In this document: positions 1-7,009 of the stretch, in pieces
How the letters are laid out: the number at the start of each line of letters is the position of its first letter
Numbering within the stretch: the stretch's first letter is position 1
DNA from: JBGTCD01 sp041749015
GTDB lineage: Bacteria > Bacteroidota > Bacteroidia > Cytophagales > Cyclobacteriaceae
Reading direction: 5' to 3'
Length of the DNA stretch: 15,400 nucleotides
NCBI GenBank assembly: GCA_041749015.1
Contig: JBGTCD010000086.1
Span: forward strand, 1 to 15,400
Notes under the pieces: model-generated
The model's database searches: none
Told to the model about the DNA's origin: nothing
Seen by the model: the letters and a program-made list of their open reading frames with translations, nothing else
Program-made: the position numbers and the translations under genes

Positions 1-674
1 GTCACAGAGAATGGGATTTTACTGTACCCTCCTGTTTCGAAGTAGGCTTCTTTTCTCACAGCCATATTATTGCCCATCGCCCCTACCGGTTTGCCCAAAG
101 CCTGCATCAAGGCACAAATCCCCTGGATCAGCATCCACTCAAAAGTTTGGAATTTACTTTCCTTTACCACAGTGCAGCCTGTTACCATACCAAGCCTGGG
201 GTGATTGTTGAAGTGGCCTACCATGGATTTTATCCAGGTGTCAGGCAACTGCATGTCGGCATCAGTAATTAGTAAAATTTCGCCACGAGCTTTTAAAGCA
301 AGAATATCCAGGACCCTCGCTTTTCCTTTTATATCCGTGCACATCTCAGGGTCAATATTTAAAATGGAGATGTTAGGGTGGTCCTTTTGAAAACCTTTTA
401 GAATAGTTGGGGTGTCATCTTCAGAATCATCATCACCTACCAGAATCTCATACTTTTCTTCGGAATATTTCTGCCGCAGCAGAGAGTCGAGGCAGCGCTT
501 TAGATTTTTTTCTTCATTTCTGGCAGCCAAAAGTATCGAAACCAGTGGCGTATGATGAGACCTTTCCGGCTTTTCTGTATTCCTTAAAAACACCAGACTC
601 AATATCACAACCAGAAAATCGGTCAGGGTCACCCCAATGATTAAAACAAAAACAAATATTAAGGGGAAACTCAT
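1..674 (-). CDS. Family 2 glycosyltransferase (C-terminus beyond window)
   Basis: This gene is open at the window edge: 224 codons are visible, read leftward from an ATG at 674. Residues about 4-30 form a hydrophobic segment, probably a membrane anchor. A GT-A fold follows: SILLAARNEE at 46-55, GDDDSEDD at 80-87 (nucleotide-sugar binding acidic patch), TDADMQLP at 137-144 (the metal-binding DxD-like motif), and GNNMAVRKEAYFETGGY at 201-217, typical of GT2 enzymes such as poly-GlcNAc synthase relatives. The catalytic base and any C-terminal helices lie outside the window. The ATG overlaps the deacetylase stop as ATGA (674-671), so it is probably translationally coupled as the last visible gene of a five-gene block. 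The family call is firm. Donor and acceptor sugars are unknown. Confidence 0.88.
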   Translation of the reverse strand, partial: MSFPLIFVFVLIIGVTLTDFLVVILSLVFLRNTEKPERSHHTPLVSILLAARNEEKNLKRCLDSLLRQKYSEEKYEILVGDDDSEDDTPTILKGFQKDHPNISILNIDPEMCTDIKGKARVLDILALKARGEILLITDADMQLPDTWIKSMVGHFNNHPRLGMVTGCTVVKESKFQTFEWMLIQGICALMQALGKPVGAMGNNMAVRKEAYFETGGYSKIPFSV

Positions 675-1300
675 AAGGTTCGGGTAGTGAATCCTGAGTC
701 CTTTAAAAATTGAAGGTATCCGGGAAGGGCAATTTTCAGTCTGTCCCAGGATTTGATGCTATCATGAAAAACCACGATGGTGCCTGGTTTTGTGGCAGCA
801 ATGGTATTTTTTAGACATAGGTTCGGATCCAACTCAGGATCAAAATCCCCGGAAAGGGCGCCCCACATGATAAGCCGGTACCGATTCTTAAGTTTACTTA
901 TTTGTGACCTTTTGATTTTACCATAAGGAGGTCGGAAAAGATCATTGGCAGTCACACCGGCACTTTCCATTTCCTTTTCGGCCGATTCAATATTTTCGAA
1001 GTAGGTCTCGTTGCTGGTACCCCACCCGTTCAAATGATTGAAGGTATGATTACCAGTCTGATGGCCATTTTTAATAATTTCATTAAAAATTTGAGGGTGC
1101 TTGATTACGTTTTGGCCCACACAAAAAAAGGTAGCCAAAGCATCATATAGATTGAGCTGCTCCAGTACCCAGGGGGTCACCTCAGGGATTGGGCCGTCAT
1201 CAAATGTAAGATAGACCTCATTTTTTCCATTTGCAGGACCATCCCATTCCAAGGCGGGATAAAGCCATTTAAACCATATAGGAGTTTTGTGGAAATACAT
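671..1300 (-). CDS. Polysaccharide deacetylase family protein (carbohydrate esterase 4 / NodB-like)
   Basis: The protein has 209 residues from the ATG at 1300. An in-frame GTG at 1303 would add one residue (numbers here count from that GTG). CE4 enzymes are metal-dependent and remove acetyl groups from N-acetylated sugars. The NodB motifs are all visible: TFDDGP (33-38; D35/D36), GNHTFNH (85-90; metal-ligand pair H86 and H90), RPPYG (124-128), W147...D153, and VVFHDS (177-182; catalytic-type H180). There is no N-terminal signal peptide or clear membrane segment, so it is predicted to be cytoplasmic. That is unusual for enzymes acting on finished surface polysaccharide and suggests a lipid-linked or nucleotide-linked substrate. 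The upstream phosphatase stop (TGA) directly abuts GTG-ATG, and the downstream glycosyltransferase overlaps as ATGA. Specificity cannot be read from sequence. Confidence 0.9.
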   Translation of the reverse strand: MYFHKTPIWFKWLYPALEWDGPANGKNEVYLTFDDGPIPEVTPWVLEQLNLYDALATFFCVGQNVIKHPQIFNEIIKNGHQTGNHTFNHLNGWGTSNETYFENIESAEKEMESAGVTANDLFRPPYGKIKRSQISKLKNRYRLIMWGALSGDFDPELDPNLCLKNTIAATKPGTIVVFHDSIKSWDRLKIALPGYLQFLKDSGFTTRTL

Positions 1301-1303
1301 CAC

Positions 1304-2518
1304 TCAGGGCTCTACCTTGCACGACATAATGGTAATATCATCCAGGTATTTATTCTGACCCCTGAAGCGGTCCGTCTCAAGGATTACGAGTTCGTGGATT
1401 TCCTTTAGGTCTTTTGTCCCGTGCTTCTTAAAAAATTCGATCAAACGTTCATCGCCAAAGTATTCGTCTTCCTGATTCGAAATTTCCGTAAGACCGTCTG
1501 TGTAGGTAAAAAGGGTAAAATTGTCAAGATTTTCAATAAATCCATCATTCACAAAAGGCAGGGGATGGGTGATCCCCAACACGGTAGTACCTTCTTCAAG
1601 GTGTATGAGACTGTTATCATTATGATTAATCAATAATGGTAGATTATGGCCCGAATTGATGTAATTAAGCGTTTTTAGGTTGTGGTCATAGATGGCCGCA
1701 AAACAGGTAATAAATTTTTCCCCTTTGGTAATCTCCAGGATTTGGTAGTTGAGCGCCTCAATAATTTCATGGAGATTTGGAGTTTGCCGGATCAAAGTAC
1801 GAAGCCCGGCCTGGAAATTGGACATCAACAAAGCCGCGGGTACCCCCTTGCCAGACACATCCGCAATGCAGATGAGAAACTGGTTTTTATTGATCGGAAT
1901 ATAATCATAATAATCACCTCCTAGACGTGCATGAGGGATGTAATCGGCATGCACTTTTAGCCTTCTGCCATAAGGCAGGTTATCAGGAAACAAAAATTTC
2001 TGGATTTCACCAGCAAATTCCAGCTCTTTTCTGATCTCTCTTTGTTGCTCCTCCTTTCGGGAAAAGCGCTTATTCTCTATGGCCACTATAATGATGTTAC
2101 CGAGGGTCTGAATGAAGTTAATCACCTCCTGATCAGGCTTTTCGTGGTCAAGGCCCAGAAATATGATGGCAATGGTGTCTTCCTTATGCCGCACCGGTAT
2201 CATCAAATCAAATTCATCCGGAGCACTTGCAGGAAACCCTTTCTTTTCTACTAACTGCTTAAATCCTGTAAAACCTTCTGGCAGCATTTTACCTACATAA
2301 TCTTCGGTGGTACCAAAGGCTACTTTACACTCCCAATGCTCATCCAGAACGAATAGGGCCATCTTCCGGATGTCATTGTTGGACCGTACCGTAAACTGGA
2401 AAATTTTGTAAAGAATCTCTTCAGAAACATTGCTGTTGATGGCCTGTGTCACCTCAAGAAGGGTGTTTAGCTCCAGCTCTTTTAGTCTGAATTTATCTTC
2501 TATGGTAAGTATACTCAT
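1304..2518 (-). CDS. PP2C-type Ser/Thr phosphatase with N-terminal GAF-like domain (SpoIIE/RsbU family)
   Basis: Numbered from the ATG at 2518, the protein has 404 residues. Residues about 15-150 look like a GAF-type sensor domain. Residues about 150-180 (Lys/Glu-rich) are probably a linker helix or coiled coil. The rest is the SpoIIE/RsbU phosphatase domain, with GGDYYDY (200-206), DVSGKG (220-225), SGHN (289-292), YTDGLTE (339-345) and LDD (392-394) supplying the expected metal-binding acidic residues. Such enzymes dephosphorylate partner proteins, classically anti-anti-sigma factors, but none is encoded nearby. The reading frame extends to 2542, but the ATG at 2518 overlaps the glycosyltransferase stop as ATGA (2518-2515), matching two other junctions of this block. 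No membrane segment is seen, so it is likely cytosolic. The target and the GAF ligand are unknown. Confidence 0.9.
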   Translation of the reverse strand: MSILTIEDKFRLKELELNTLLEVTQAINSNVSEEILYKIFQFTVRSNNDIRKMALFVLDEHWECKVAFGTTEDYVGKMLPEGFTGFKQLVEKKGFPASAPDEFDLMIPVRHKEDTIAIIFLGLDHEKPDQEVINFIQTLGNIIIVAIENKRFSRKEEQQREIRKELEFAGEIQKFLFPDNLPYGRRLKVHADYIPHARLGGDYYDYIPINKNQFLICIADVSGKGVPAALLMSNFQAGLRTLIRQTPNLHEIIEALNYQILEITKGEKFITCFAAIYDHNLKTLNYINSGHNLPLLINHNDNSLIHLEEGTTVLGITHPLPFVNDGFIENLDNFTLFTYTDGLTEISNQEDEYFGDERLIEFFKKHGTKDLKEIHELVILETDRFRGQNKYLDDITIMSCKVEP

Positions 2519-3633
2519 ACGCGGTAGGTTCTCCCCTTCCATTTAAATTGACCAAAATTACTCGCTAATCCAAAAATTACCACATAAAGCGGATAGAATA
2601 TTTGAAGGGTAATAAACCCGACAGCATCCCAGCTTTTCCGGAGGCGCTTATGAAATGCAAACAAGGTGGTCCATTCCATGAGAATTTTGATTAGAATAAA
2701 TCCTAAAAGCCATCCCAGGTGCACCCCTCCGGCAAGGGTAAAAATCAGAAATCCAATGGTAAACAAATGAAAGGTAAACACCCCTATAGCCAACATCGCA
2801 ATATGCGCTTTTTTATGTTGCTTCCATTTTCCGGCCCATCTTTTTCGCTGTTGAAAAAACTGCTTCCAATCTCGGGCTGGTGTAGCCTTCACCAAGGCTG
2901 TGGGGCTAGCATTAAAAACCACCCCGGCTGGATATTTTTTAAAAATGGCCTGAAAAAGAAACTCATCATCACCAGAGGGGATGTGCATGTGTGCCTTGTA
3001 CCCTCCGATCTCATGGAATACTGCTTTTCGAAAGGCCAGGTTGGCACCATTAACCATGGTAGGTAGCCCATGATTTAAGGTGCCCGAGCCGGTGAATATC
3101 AGGCTGGAAAATTCCAAAGTCTGCCACCTGGAGAACCAGGACTTGCCCCGCCATAAGCCCACTGGACCCGAAACCATCACAATATCCGGATTTACAAATG
3201 GTGCGGTGATGCTATCAATCCATTGAGGATTCATGGTACAGTCGGCATCAGAGGTTAAAATTACCTCCCCTTTGGCCTGAAGAATACCGGCATTTAGAGC
3301 AGCTTTTTTACCCGTACCTCCCTTTAGGCTTAGTATTTGAATCGATCCGGAAAATGATTCGGCCTTGGTCTTTATAATGTGGAGTGAATTATCTTCGGAA
3401 TGATCATCCACAAGGATTATTTCAAAACTACCGGATTTCCTGGATAGGCCTTTAAGAGACTGAAACAGTGAATAAAGATTTTCCTCCTCATTTCTGATCG
3501 GGATGATAAAGGATACTAACCCTTGAAAAGCTAAGCTATTTGGAGTATTCCGCCAAGACCTCTTGAATCCCACCCATAACCAGATTAAAAAGAGGCTATA
3601 TCCAACCAGGAATAAAATGGCCGAAATAATCAT
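2515..3633 (-). CDS. Family 2 glycosyltransferase with C-terminal membrane helices
   Basis: The protein has 372 residues from the ATG at 3633. The frame opens at a GTG at 3654, but the ATG forms the ATGA overlap used elsewhere in this block. A single N-terminal membrane helix (about 1-22) precedes a complete GT2 core: FIIPIRNEEEN (42-52), VDDHSED (75-81), SDADC (128-132), GANLAFRK (196-203), SGDDEF (220-225, catalytic-base region) and QRKRW (262-266). The last fits the QxxRW motif of processive beta-glycan synthases. About three to four hydrophobic segments follow (about 278-302, 306-326, 337-358). The architecture resembles hyaluronan or poly-GlcNAc synthases, but there is no PilZ domain and the length is short. 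It is probably an inner-membrane transferase extending a lipid-linked or secreted glycan. Polymerising activity is an inference from QxxRW only. Confidence 0.9.
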   Translation of the reverse strand: MIISAILFLVGYSLFLIWLWVGFKRSWRNTPNSLAFQGLVSFIIPIRNEEENLYSLFQSLKGLSRKSGSFEIILVDDHSEDNSLHIIKTKAESFSGSIQILSLKGGTGKKAALNAGILQAKGEVILTSDADCTMNPQWIDSITAPFVNPDIVMVSGPVGLWRGKSWFSRWQTLEFSSLIFTGSGTLNHGLPTMVNGANLAFRKAVFHEIGGYKAHMHIPSGDDEFLFQAIFKKYPAGVVFNASPTALVKATPARDWKQFFQQRKRWAGKWKQHKKAHIAMLAIGVFTFHLFTIGFLIFTLAGGVHLGWLLGFILIKILMEWTTLFAFHKRLRKSWDAVGFITLQIFYPLYVVIFGLASNFGQFKWKGRTYRV

Positions 3634-4595
3634 GACTTTTGAAAAATTCTCCACCTGTAAATAAAAACGGCCCCTACAAAAACCGGGAGTAGCAGGTTAA
3701 TCACCCAAAGAGTAATGCTGGCGGCAATAACGCCGTTTAGCTCTTCAGTAAATACAGAAAAGAACATTACAGCGGCTACCTCCCTCACACCCAGGTCGCC
3801 TGCCCAGTTAAGCGTAGGTAGTATTGATTTTATCAAGAAAATCCAAGTAATGCCTGCTATGATAATCCCCGTAGAAATCCCAAGGTCCATGAGCATCAGC
3901 ATCAGAAGAAACTGTAATGTGAATACTAAATACCTGGCAAAAGAAAGCAGGACTACGTTTACCCAAGTGCTTTTTGGATATCTTTTTAAGATCCCAAAAT
4001 AATAGGCCACATTTTTTCTAATGTACTTTAGATTCCATAAAATCCACCCTAAAGCAGCTAGAGCCAATACTCCCCAAATAATGGGCAGTATAGAGATGGA
4101 AAATGGCAGCGTACCACCCTTATCGAAAAAAACCAGGCAACCGATTAATCCCAATAATATAGTCGGTAAAAACTGAGCCGTTCTGGATACCCAAACCGCG
4201 CCGATTAGCTTGCCCCTGTCATCATGCCTGATCATCCAAACTCTGCCGGCATAATCACCCAAAGCTCTGGGTGTGACAAACCCAAACGACAGGCCAGAAA
4301 TTACACCCAAAATAGCAGTCTTAAACTTTAATTGCACAAGCGGAGCAGCAAGGATTTTCCATTTTTGAGCTTCTAGTGACCAATTTAGTGGCATTAAAAC
4401 CATGACCGCAAAAAGCACCACTTTTTGATCCCAGATCACTTTGCCATACGCACCAAGGCCAGACCAGCTAATTTTTAGGTCACCCGCTTTTTGGGAAAAG
4501 TACCAAAGCATCCAAATCCAAATAAGGATTTTAATAGCGAGGCCTATACGGGCCCGATGTGTTTTTTTAAGCGGGTGTATTTGTATAAATTGCAC
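3630..4595 (-). CDS. Lysylphosphatidylglycerol synthase TM region / UPF0104 (YbhN-like) membrane protein
   Basis: The protein has 321 residues and is strongly hydrophobic, with about seven to nine predicted membrane segments (for example 16-33, 58-71, 133-156, 168-188, 211-235, 241-259, 288-314). Conserved family features include NWSLEAQKW (71-79), GFVTPRALGDYAGR (105-118) and NWAGDLGVREVA (263-274). This matches the membrane (flippase-like) half of MprF, a family that also occurs alone beside glycosyltransferases. No aminoacyl-transferase domain is present, so it is not a lipid lysylation enzyme. The start is a GTG. An in-frame TGA lies just upstream with no better start between. It is the first gene of the five-gene minus block and overlaps the next as ATGA. 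A role in moving a lipid-linked glycan intermediate is plausible but inferred from context. Confidence 0.85.
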   Translation of the reverse strand: MQFIQIHPLKKTHRARIGLAIKILIWIWMLWYFSQKAGDLKISWSGLGAYGKVIWDQKVVLFAVMVLMPLNWSLEAQKWKILAAPLVQLKFKTAILGVISGLSFGFVTPRALGDYAGRVWMIRHDDRGKLIGAVWVSRTAQFLPTILLGLIGCLVFFDKGGTLPFSISILPIIWGVLALAALGWILWNLKYIRKNVAYYFGILKRYPKSTWVNVVLLSFARYLVFTLQFLLMLMLMDLGISTGIIIAGITWIFLIKSILPTLNWAGDLGVREVAAVMFFSVFTEELNGVIAASITLWVINLLLPVFVGAVFIYRWRIFQKS

Positions 4596-4597
4596 AG

Positions 4598-5158
4598 GTG
4601 GGCAAATTAGTCAAAAAAGAAACAATTATACTCGGCCTGGACCCTGGAACCACCGTAATGGGCTATGGCATCATCCATATATCCGGGCAGGATTATCACC
4701 TCATTCAATACGGGGTCATCCATTTGAAAAAATATAGTAACCACTTCCTGAAGCTCCAGAAAATCTTTGAACGGGTTCTCAATCTGGTTGATGAATACCA
4801 CCCAGACGAGGTGGCACTTGAAGCGCCATTTTATGGAAAAAATGTACAATCCATGCTCAAACTTGGAAGAGCCCAGGGGGTGGCAATGGCTGCGGCACTG
4901 TATCGGGAGGTACCCATTACGGAATATGCGCCAAAAAGCGTCAAACAAGCCGTAACCGGGAATGGTAATGCTTCAAAAGAACAGGTCGCTGGCATGCTTT
5001 ACAACCTGCTTAAAATGAAAGAGGAAACAAAATTACTGGATGCTACAGATGCTCTGGCAGTAGCCCTATGCCATCATTTCAGTAAAGGAAAAATTAAATC
5101 AAAGGGCAACTCATGGAAATCCTTTCTGGAAAAAAATCCTGAACGAGTTAAAAAATAA
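4598..5158 (+). CDS. ruvC: Crossover junction endodeoxyribonuclease RuvC
   Basis: The protein has 186 residues. RuvC is the dimeric, Mg-dependent resolvase that cuts Holliday junctions at the end of recombinational repair, with RuvAB. The RNase H-like catalytic tetrad is in place: D15 in LGLDPGTTVMGYG, E75 in ALEAPFYGKN, and D148 and D151 in LDATDALAVALCHH. The start is a GTG. An in-frame TAA at 4586-4588 leaves no upstream ATG or GTG. The C-terminus carries about 25 lysine-rich residues beyond the core. ruvA and ruvB are not adjacent. The gene is the only plus-strand gene before pdxA. Its start faces the divergent membrane-protein start across two bases, and its tail overlaps the convergent HIT gene by 11 bases, so its promoter must lie inside the neighbour's coding sequence. 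Confidence 0.95.
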   Translation: MGKLVKKETIILGLDPGTTVMGYGIIHISGQDYHLIQYGVIHLKKYSNHFLKLQKIFERVLNLVDEYHPDEVALEAPFYGKNVQSMLKLGRAQGVAMAAALYREVPITEYAPKSVKQAVTGNGNASKEQVAGMLYNLLKMKEETKLLDATDALAVALCHHFSKGKIKSKGNSWKSFLEKNPERVKK

Positions 5159-5543
5159 AGGTTCTTATTTTCTCGGCAGTATTGGCCAATTCCTCCTGGG
5201 TAGGGTTGAGTTTAGGCCTTGAAAAATTAATATCGTCCATACTATTAAGTGGGATTAAATGCACATGGGTGTGCGGAACCTCCAGACCTATAACGGCTAC
5301 CCCTACTCTTAAGCAGGGTATCGCCTTTTGAATCGCTTTGGCAACCTTTTGCCCAAATACATGAAGGGCCGCTAGGGCATCAGGCTCCAGGTCATAAACA
5401 TAGTCCACAGCTTGTTTGGGAATCACCAGCGCATGCCCTTCCACTAAAGGATTAATATCCAGGATGGCGATGTGTTGTGCATCCTCCGCAATGATATGTG
5501 CGGGGATCTCTCTATTGATGATTCTGATGAAAATAGAGCTCAC
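5148..5543 (-). CDS. HIT family protein (Hint-like nucleotide hydrolase)
   Basis: The protein has 131 residues, usual for a single-domain HIT (histidine triad) protein. The signature is HTHVHLIPL at 91-99, with H91, H93 (expected nucleophile) and H95. The N-terminal part has the family pattern of an IFxxIINREIPA opening and INPLVEGHALVIPK at 30-43. Hint-branch enzymes hydrolyse nucleoside phosphoramidates and aminoacyl-adenylates in the cytosol; the physiological substrate is usually unclear. The start is a GTG whose last two bases form the greA stop (GTGA, 5543-5540), so it is probably coupled to greA and shares its promoter. The 3' end runs 11 bases into the ruvC 3' end on the opposite strand. 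No membrane segments are visible. Confidence 0.92.
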   Translation of the reverse strand: MSSIFIRIINREIPAHIIAEDAQHIAILDINPLVEGHALVIPKQAVDYVYDLEPDALAALHVFGQKVAKAIQKAIPCLRVGVAVIGLEVPHTHVHLIPLNSMDDINFSRPKLNPTQEELANTAEKIRTFIF

Positions 5544-6019
5544 GAGCCCAATTCTATTTTGATGACCTCAAATTCAATTTTGCCGCCTGGGGTTTCGATT
5601 TCTGCCCTTTCACCAGCTTTCTTCCCTAAGAGACCCTGTCCGATAGGAGATTGAACGGATATTTTCCCTACTTTAATATCTGCCTCTTCCTGAGCCACAA
5701 GAGTATAGGCCATTTCGGCTTTGTTCTTGGTATTCTTGACGGTCACTTTAGTGAGTACGGATACTTTTGACAGGTCTACTGATTTTTCATCGATTACCCT
5801 GGCATTGCTTACCACCTCCTCCAACTGGGCGATCTTAGCTTCATGATGACCCTGAGCGTCTTTAGCAGCATCATATTCTGCATTTTCACTAAGGTCACCT
5901 TTATCACGAGCCTCTGCAATTTGCTTAGCAATTTCAGCCCTTCCCTTAGTTCTCAGGTAGTTAAGCTCATCTTTAAGCTTATCTAATCCTTCTTTTGTGT
6001 AATATGATACCTTTGTCAT
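5540..6019 (-). CDS. greA: Transcription elongation factor GreA
   Basis: The protein has 159 residues, the usual GreA length. GreA enters the RNA polymerase secondary channel and stimulates cleavage of backtracked RNA. The N-terminal coiled coil (about 8-75) carries the tip motif ARDKGDLSENAEY (37-49), with acidic residues D42 and E45 in the positions that coordinate the catalytic metal. The C-terminal FKBP-like domain (about 82-159) includes SPIGQGLLGKKAGE (124-137). It starts at an ATG at 6019, preceded by a leader with a Bacteroidota-type promoter and a hairpin (listed separately). The HIT gene overlaps its stop as GTGA. GreB is distinguished mainly by surface charge and by sites I cannot score; GreA is the default for a single-copy factor in this phylum. 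Confidence 0.95.
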   Translation of the reverse strand: MTKVSYYTKEGLDKLKDELNYLRTKGRAEIAKQIAEARDKGDLSENAEYDAAKDAQGHHEAKIAQLEEVVSNARVIDEKSVDLSKVSVLTKVTVKNTKNKAEMAYTLVAQEEADIKVGKISVQSPIGQGLLGKKAGERAEIETPGGKIEFEVIKIELGS

Positions 6020-6038
6020 AGCAAAAAGTTAATTGGCT

Positions 6039-6074
6039 AAATAAAACAAAATAACGGCCCCGTGGTGAAACCGT
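6039..6074 (-). terminator. Terminator-like hairpin in the greA leader
   Basis: Read on the minus strand, bases 6074-6054 can fold as an 8-bp stem: ACGG pairs with CCGT, followed by three G-T wobbles and one C-G, with a 5-base loop. A T-rich tract follows (6053-6039, TATTTTGTTTTATTT). It lies downstream of the proposed greA promoter, so it could attenuate greA, or it could end transcripts from the pentapeptide gene. The wobble pairs make the stem only moderately stable. Confidence 0.4.
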
Positions 6075-6103
6075 CATCTGGATTTATTGTGTATTTATAA
6101 AAT

Positions 6104-6137
6104 CAAATCTACGAATATTTCATCGTAACTTCAAAAA
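6104..6137 (-). promoter_or_regulatory. Bacteroidota-type promoter for greA-HIT
   Basis: On the minus strand a TTTTTG (6137-6132) is followed after 20 bases by TAGATTTG (6111-6104), an exact match to the Bacteroidota -7 consensus TAnnTTTG with a -33-like TTTG at a suitable distance. Transcription would start near 6098-6100 and give a leader of about 80 bases before the greA ATG. Confidence 0.6.
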
Positions 6138-6146
6138 CCTTCAGGC

Positions 6147-6989
6147 CTACTTTCCTACCAATTCGGGTAGGTTAATTTGTACCTGCTCATAAATTTCAGG
6201 GTCGAATTTGGCTAAATAGAGGGTTTTGACTTTGGTCAATTGCTCAATATTGAGTCCTTTGGCACCTCGGAGGTCGGCCTTATACAAACTGGCATTTTCA
6301 AAATCAGCACCTGTGAGGTAGCTTCCCAGGAGATCCGCCTCCATTAAAAAGGCATTTTTAAAATTGGCCTTGATCAAAAAGCAATTCTGAAGGTTGGTCT
6401 TAATAAGAAAAGCATCCTGAAAATTAGCCCCGCTGGCATAGGCGCCACAAAGATTGGCCTGGTTAAGATTGGTGTTTTCAAAATTGGTTTGATTGAGGCG
6501 GGTATTCTCAAGATTGGCTTCAATCAGAAATGAATTAGAAATGTTAGCGGAATTAATATTGGAACCGGAAAGATTAACATAATTAAGGTTGGTACGGGGG
6601 AGATAGCAGTTCACCAGATTGAGGTCATGAATTTTATGCCGGTTTAGACGTTTGATATTACCAACCGTTCTAAAGGCGGCCTCCTCAGACTCCCACAGTC
6701 TGAAGTCATCAATCTCATCTTTATAAGTGCGTATGCGTTGTTTTTTTTCTCCGTTTTTGTTTAGCCAAAATATCAGAATACCGATGATGGCAAGGTCAAA
6801 TAGCATACCATGGGCCTCAGCCATGACCTGAGAAAAGAATTCATCAAAATCAGCTACATAATATTGGTAGCTGATGCCGAGCACAACAACTGCTAAAAAA
6901 AGTAAGACCAAAAATGAAGTTAAAATGGGTTTCTCAATTATGGAATCGAGTGTTTCTCTCAAAGATTTTAACAATTTTGACAAATTCAT
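6147..6989 (-). CDS. Membrane-anchored pentapeptide-repeat protein
   Basis: The protein has 280 residues. Two hydrophobic segments (about 22-41 and 62-76) suggest an N-terminal membrane anchor with both ends in the cytosol. A charged linker (about 78-120) leads into a run of A(D/N)LXX-type pentapeptide repeats over about 123-245, for example EANLENTRLNQTNFENTNLN and FLIKANFKNAFLMEADL, which should fold as a right-handed quadrilateral beta-helix. The C-terminal 35 residues (LNIEQLTKVKTLYLAKFDPE...) match the tail often seen after such repeats. It has its own promoter and stands alone between the greA and dehydrogenase groups. It may be a scaffold or interaction surface at the membrane. It does not resemble the soluble Qnr/MfpA gyrase-protecting proteins, which lack a membrane anchor. 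Function unknown. Confidence 0.88.
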   Translation of the reverse strand: MNLSKLLKSLRETLDSIIEKPILTSFLVLLFLAVVVLGISYQYYVADFDEFFSQVMAEAHGMLFDLAIIGILIFWLNKNGEKKQRIRTYKDEIDDFRLWESEEAAFRTVGNIKRLNRHKIHDLNLVNCYLPRTNLNYVNLSGSNINSANISNSFLIEANLENTRLNQTNFENTNLNQANLCGAYASGANFQDAFLIKTNLQNCFLIKANFKNAFLMEADLLGSYLTGADFENASLYKADLRGAKGLNIEQLTKVKTLYLAKFDPEIYEQVQINLPELVGK

Positions 6990-7009
6990 AGCACTCCAAA
7001 TATCAACCG

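Noticed and set aside
11..640. Three open frames on the plus strand across the first 640 bases
   Set aside because: They have no recognisable motifs and lie opposite a minus-strand glycosyltransferase frame with clear GT2 motifs that simply runs off the window edge.
1304..2518. Sporulation role for the SpoIIE-type phosphatase
   Set aside because: The domain is widespread in non-sporulating bacteria; no sporulation gene or SpoIIE membrane region is present.
2515..3633. Cellulose synthase BcsA
   Set aside because: It has the QxxRW motif but is far too short, lacks a PilZ domain and has no bcs neighbours.
3630..4595. Full MprF lysylphosphatidylglycerol synthase
   Set aside because: Only the membrane region is present; the C-terminal aminoacyl-transferase domain is absent.
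6147..6989. Qnr/MfpA-like quinolone resistance protein
   Set aside because: Two membrane segments and a linker precede the repeats, and no resistance or mobile context is seen.
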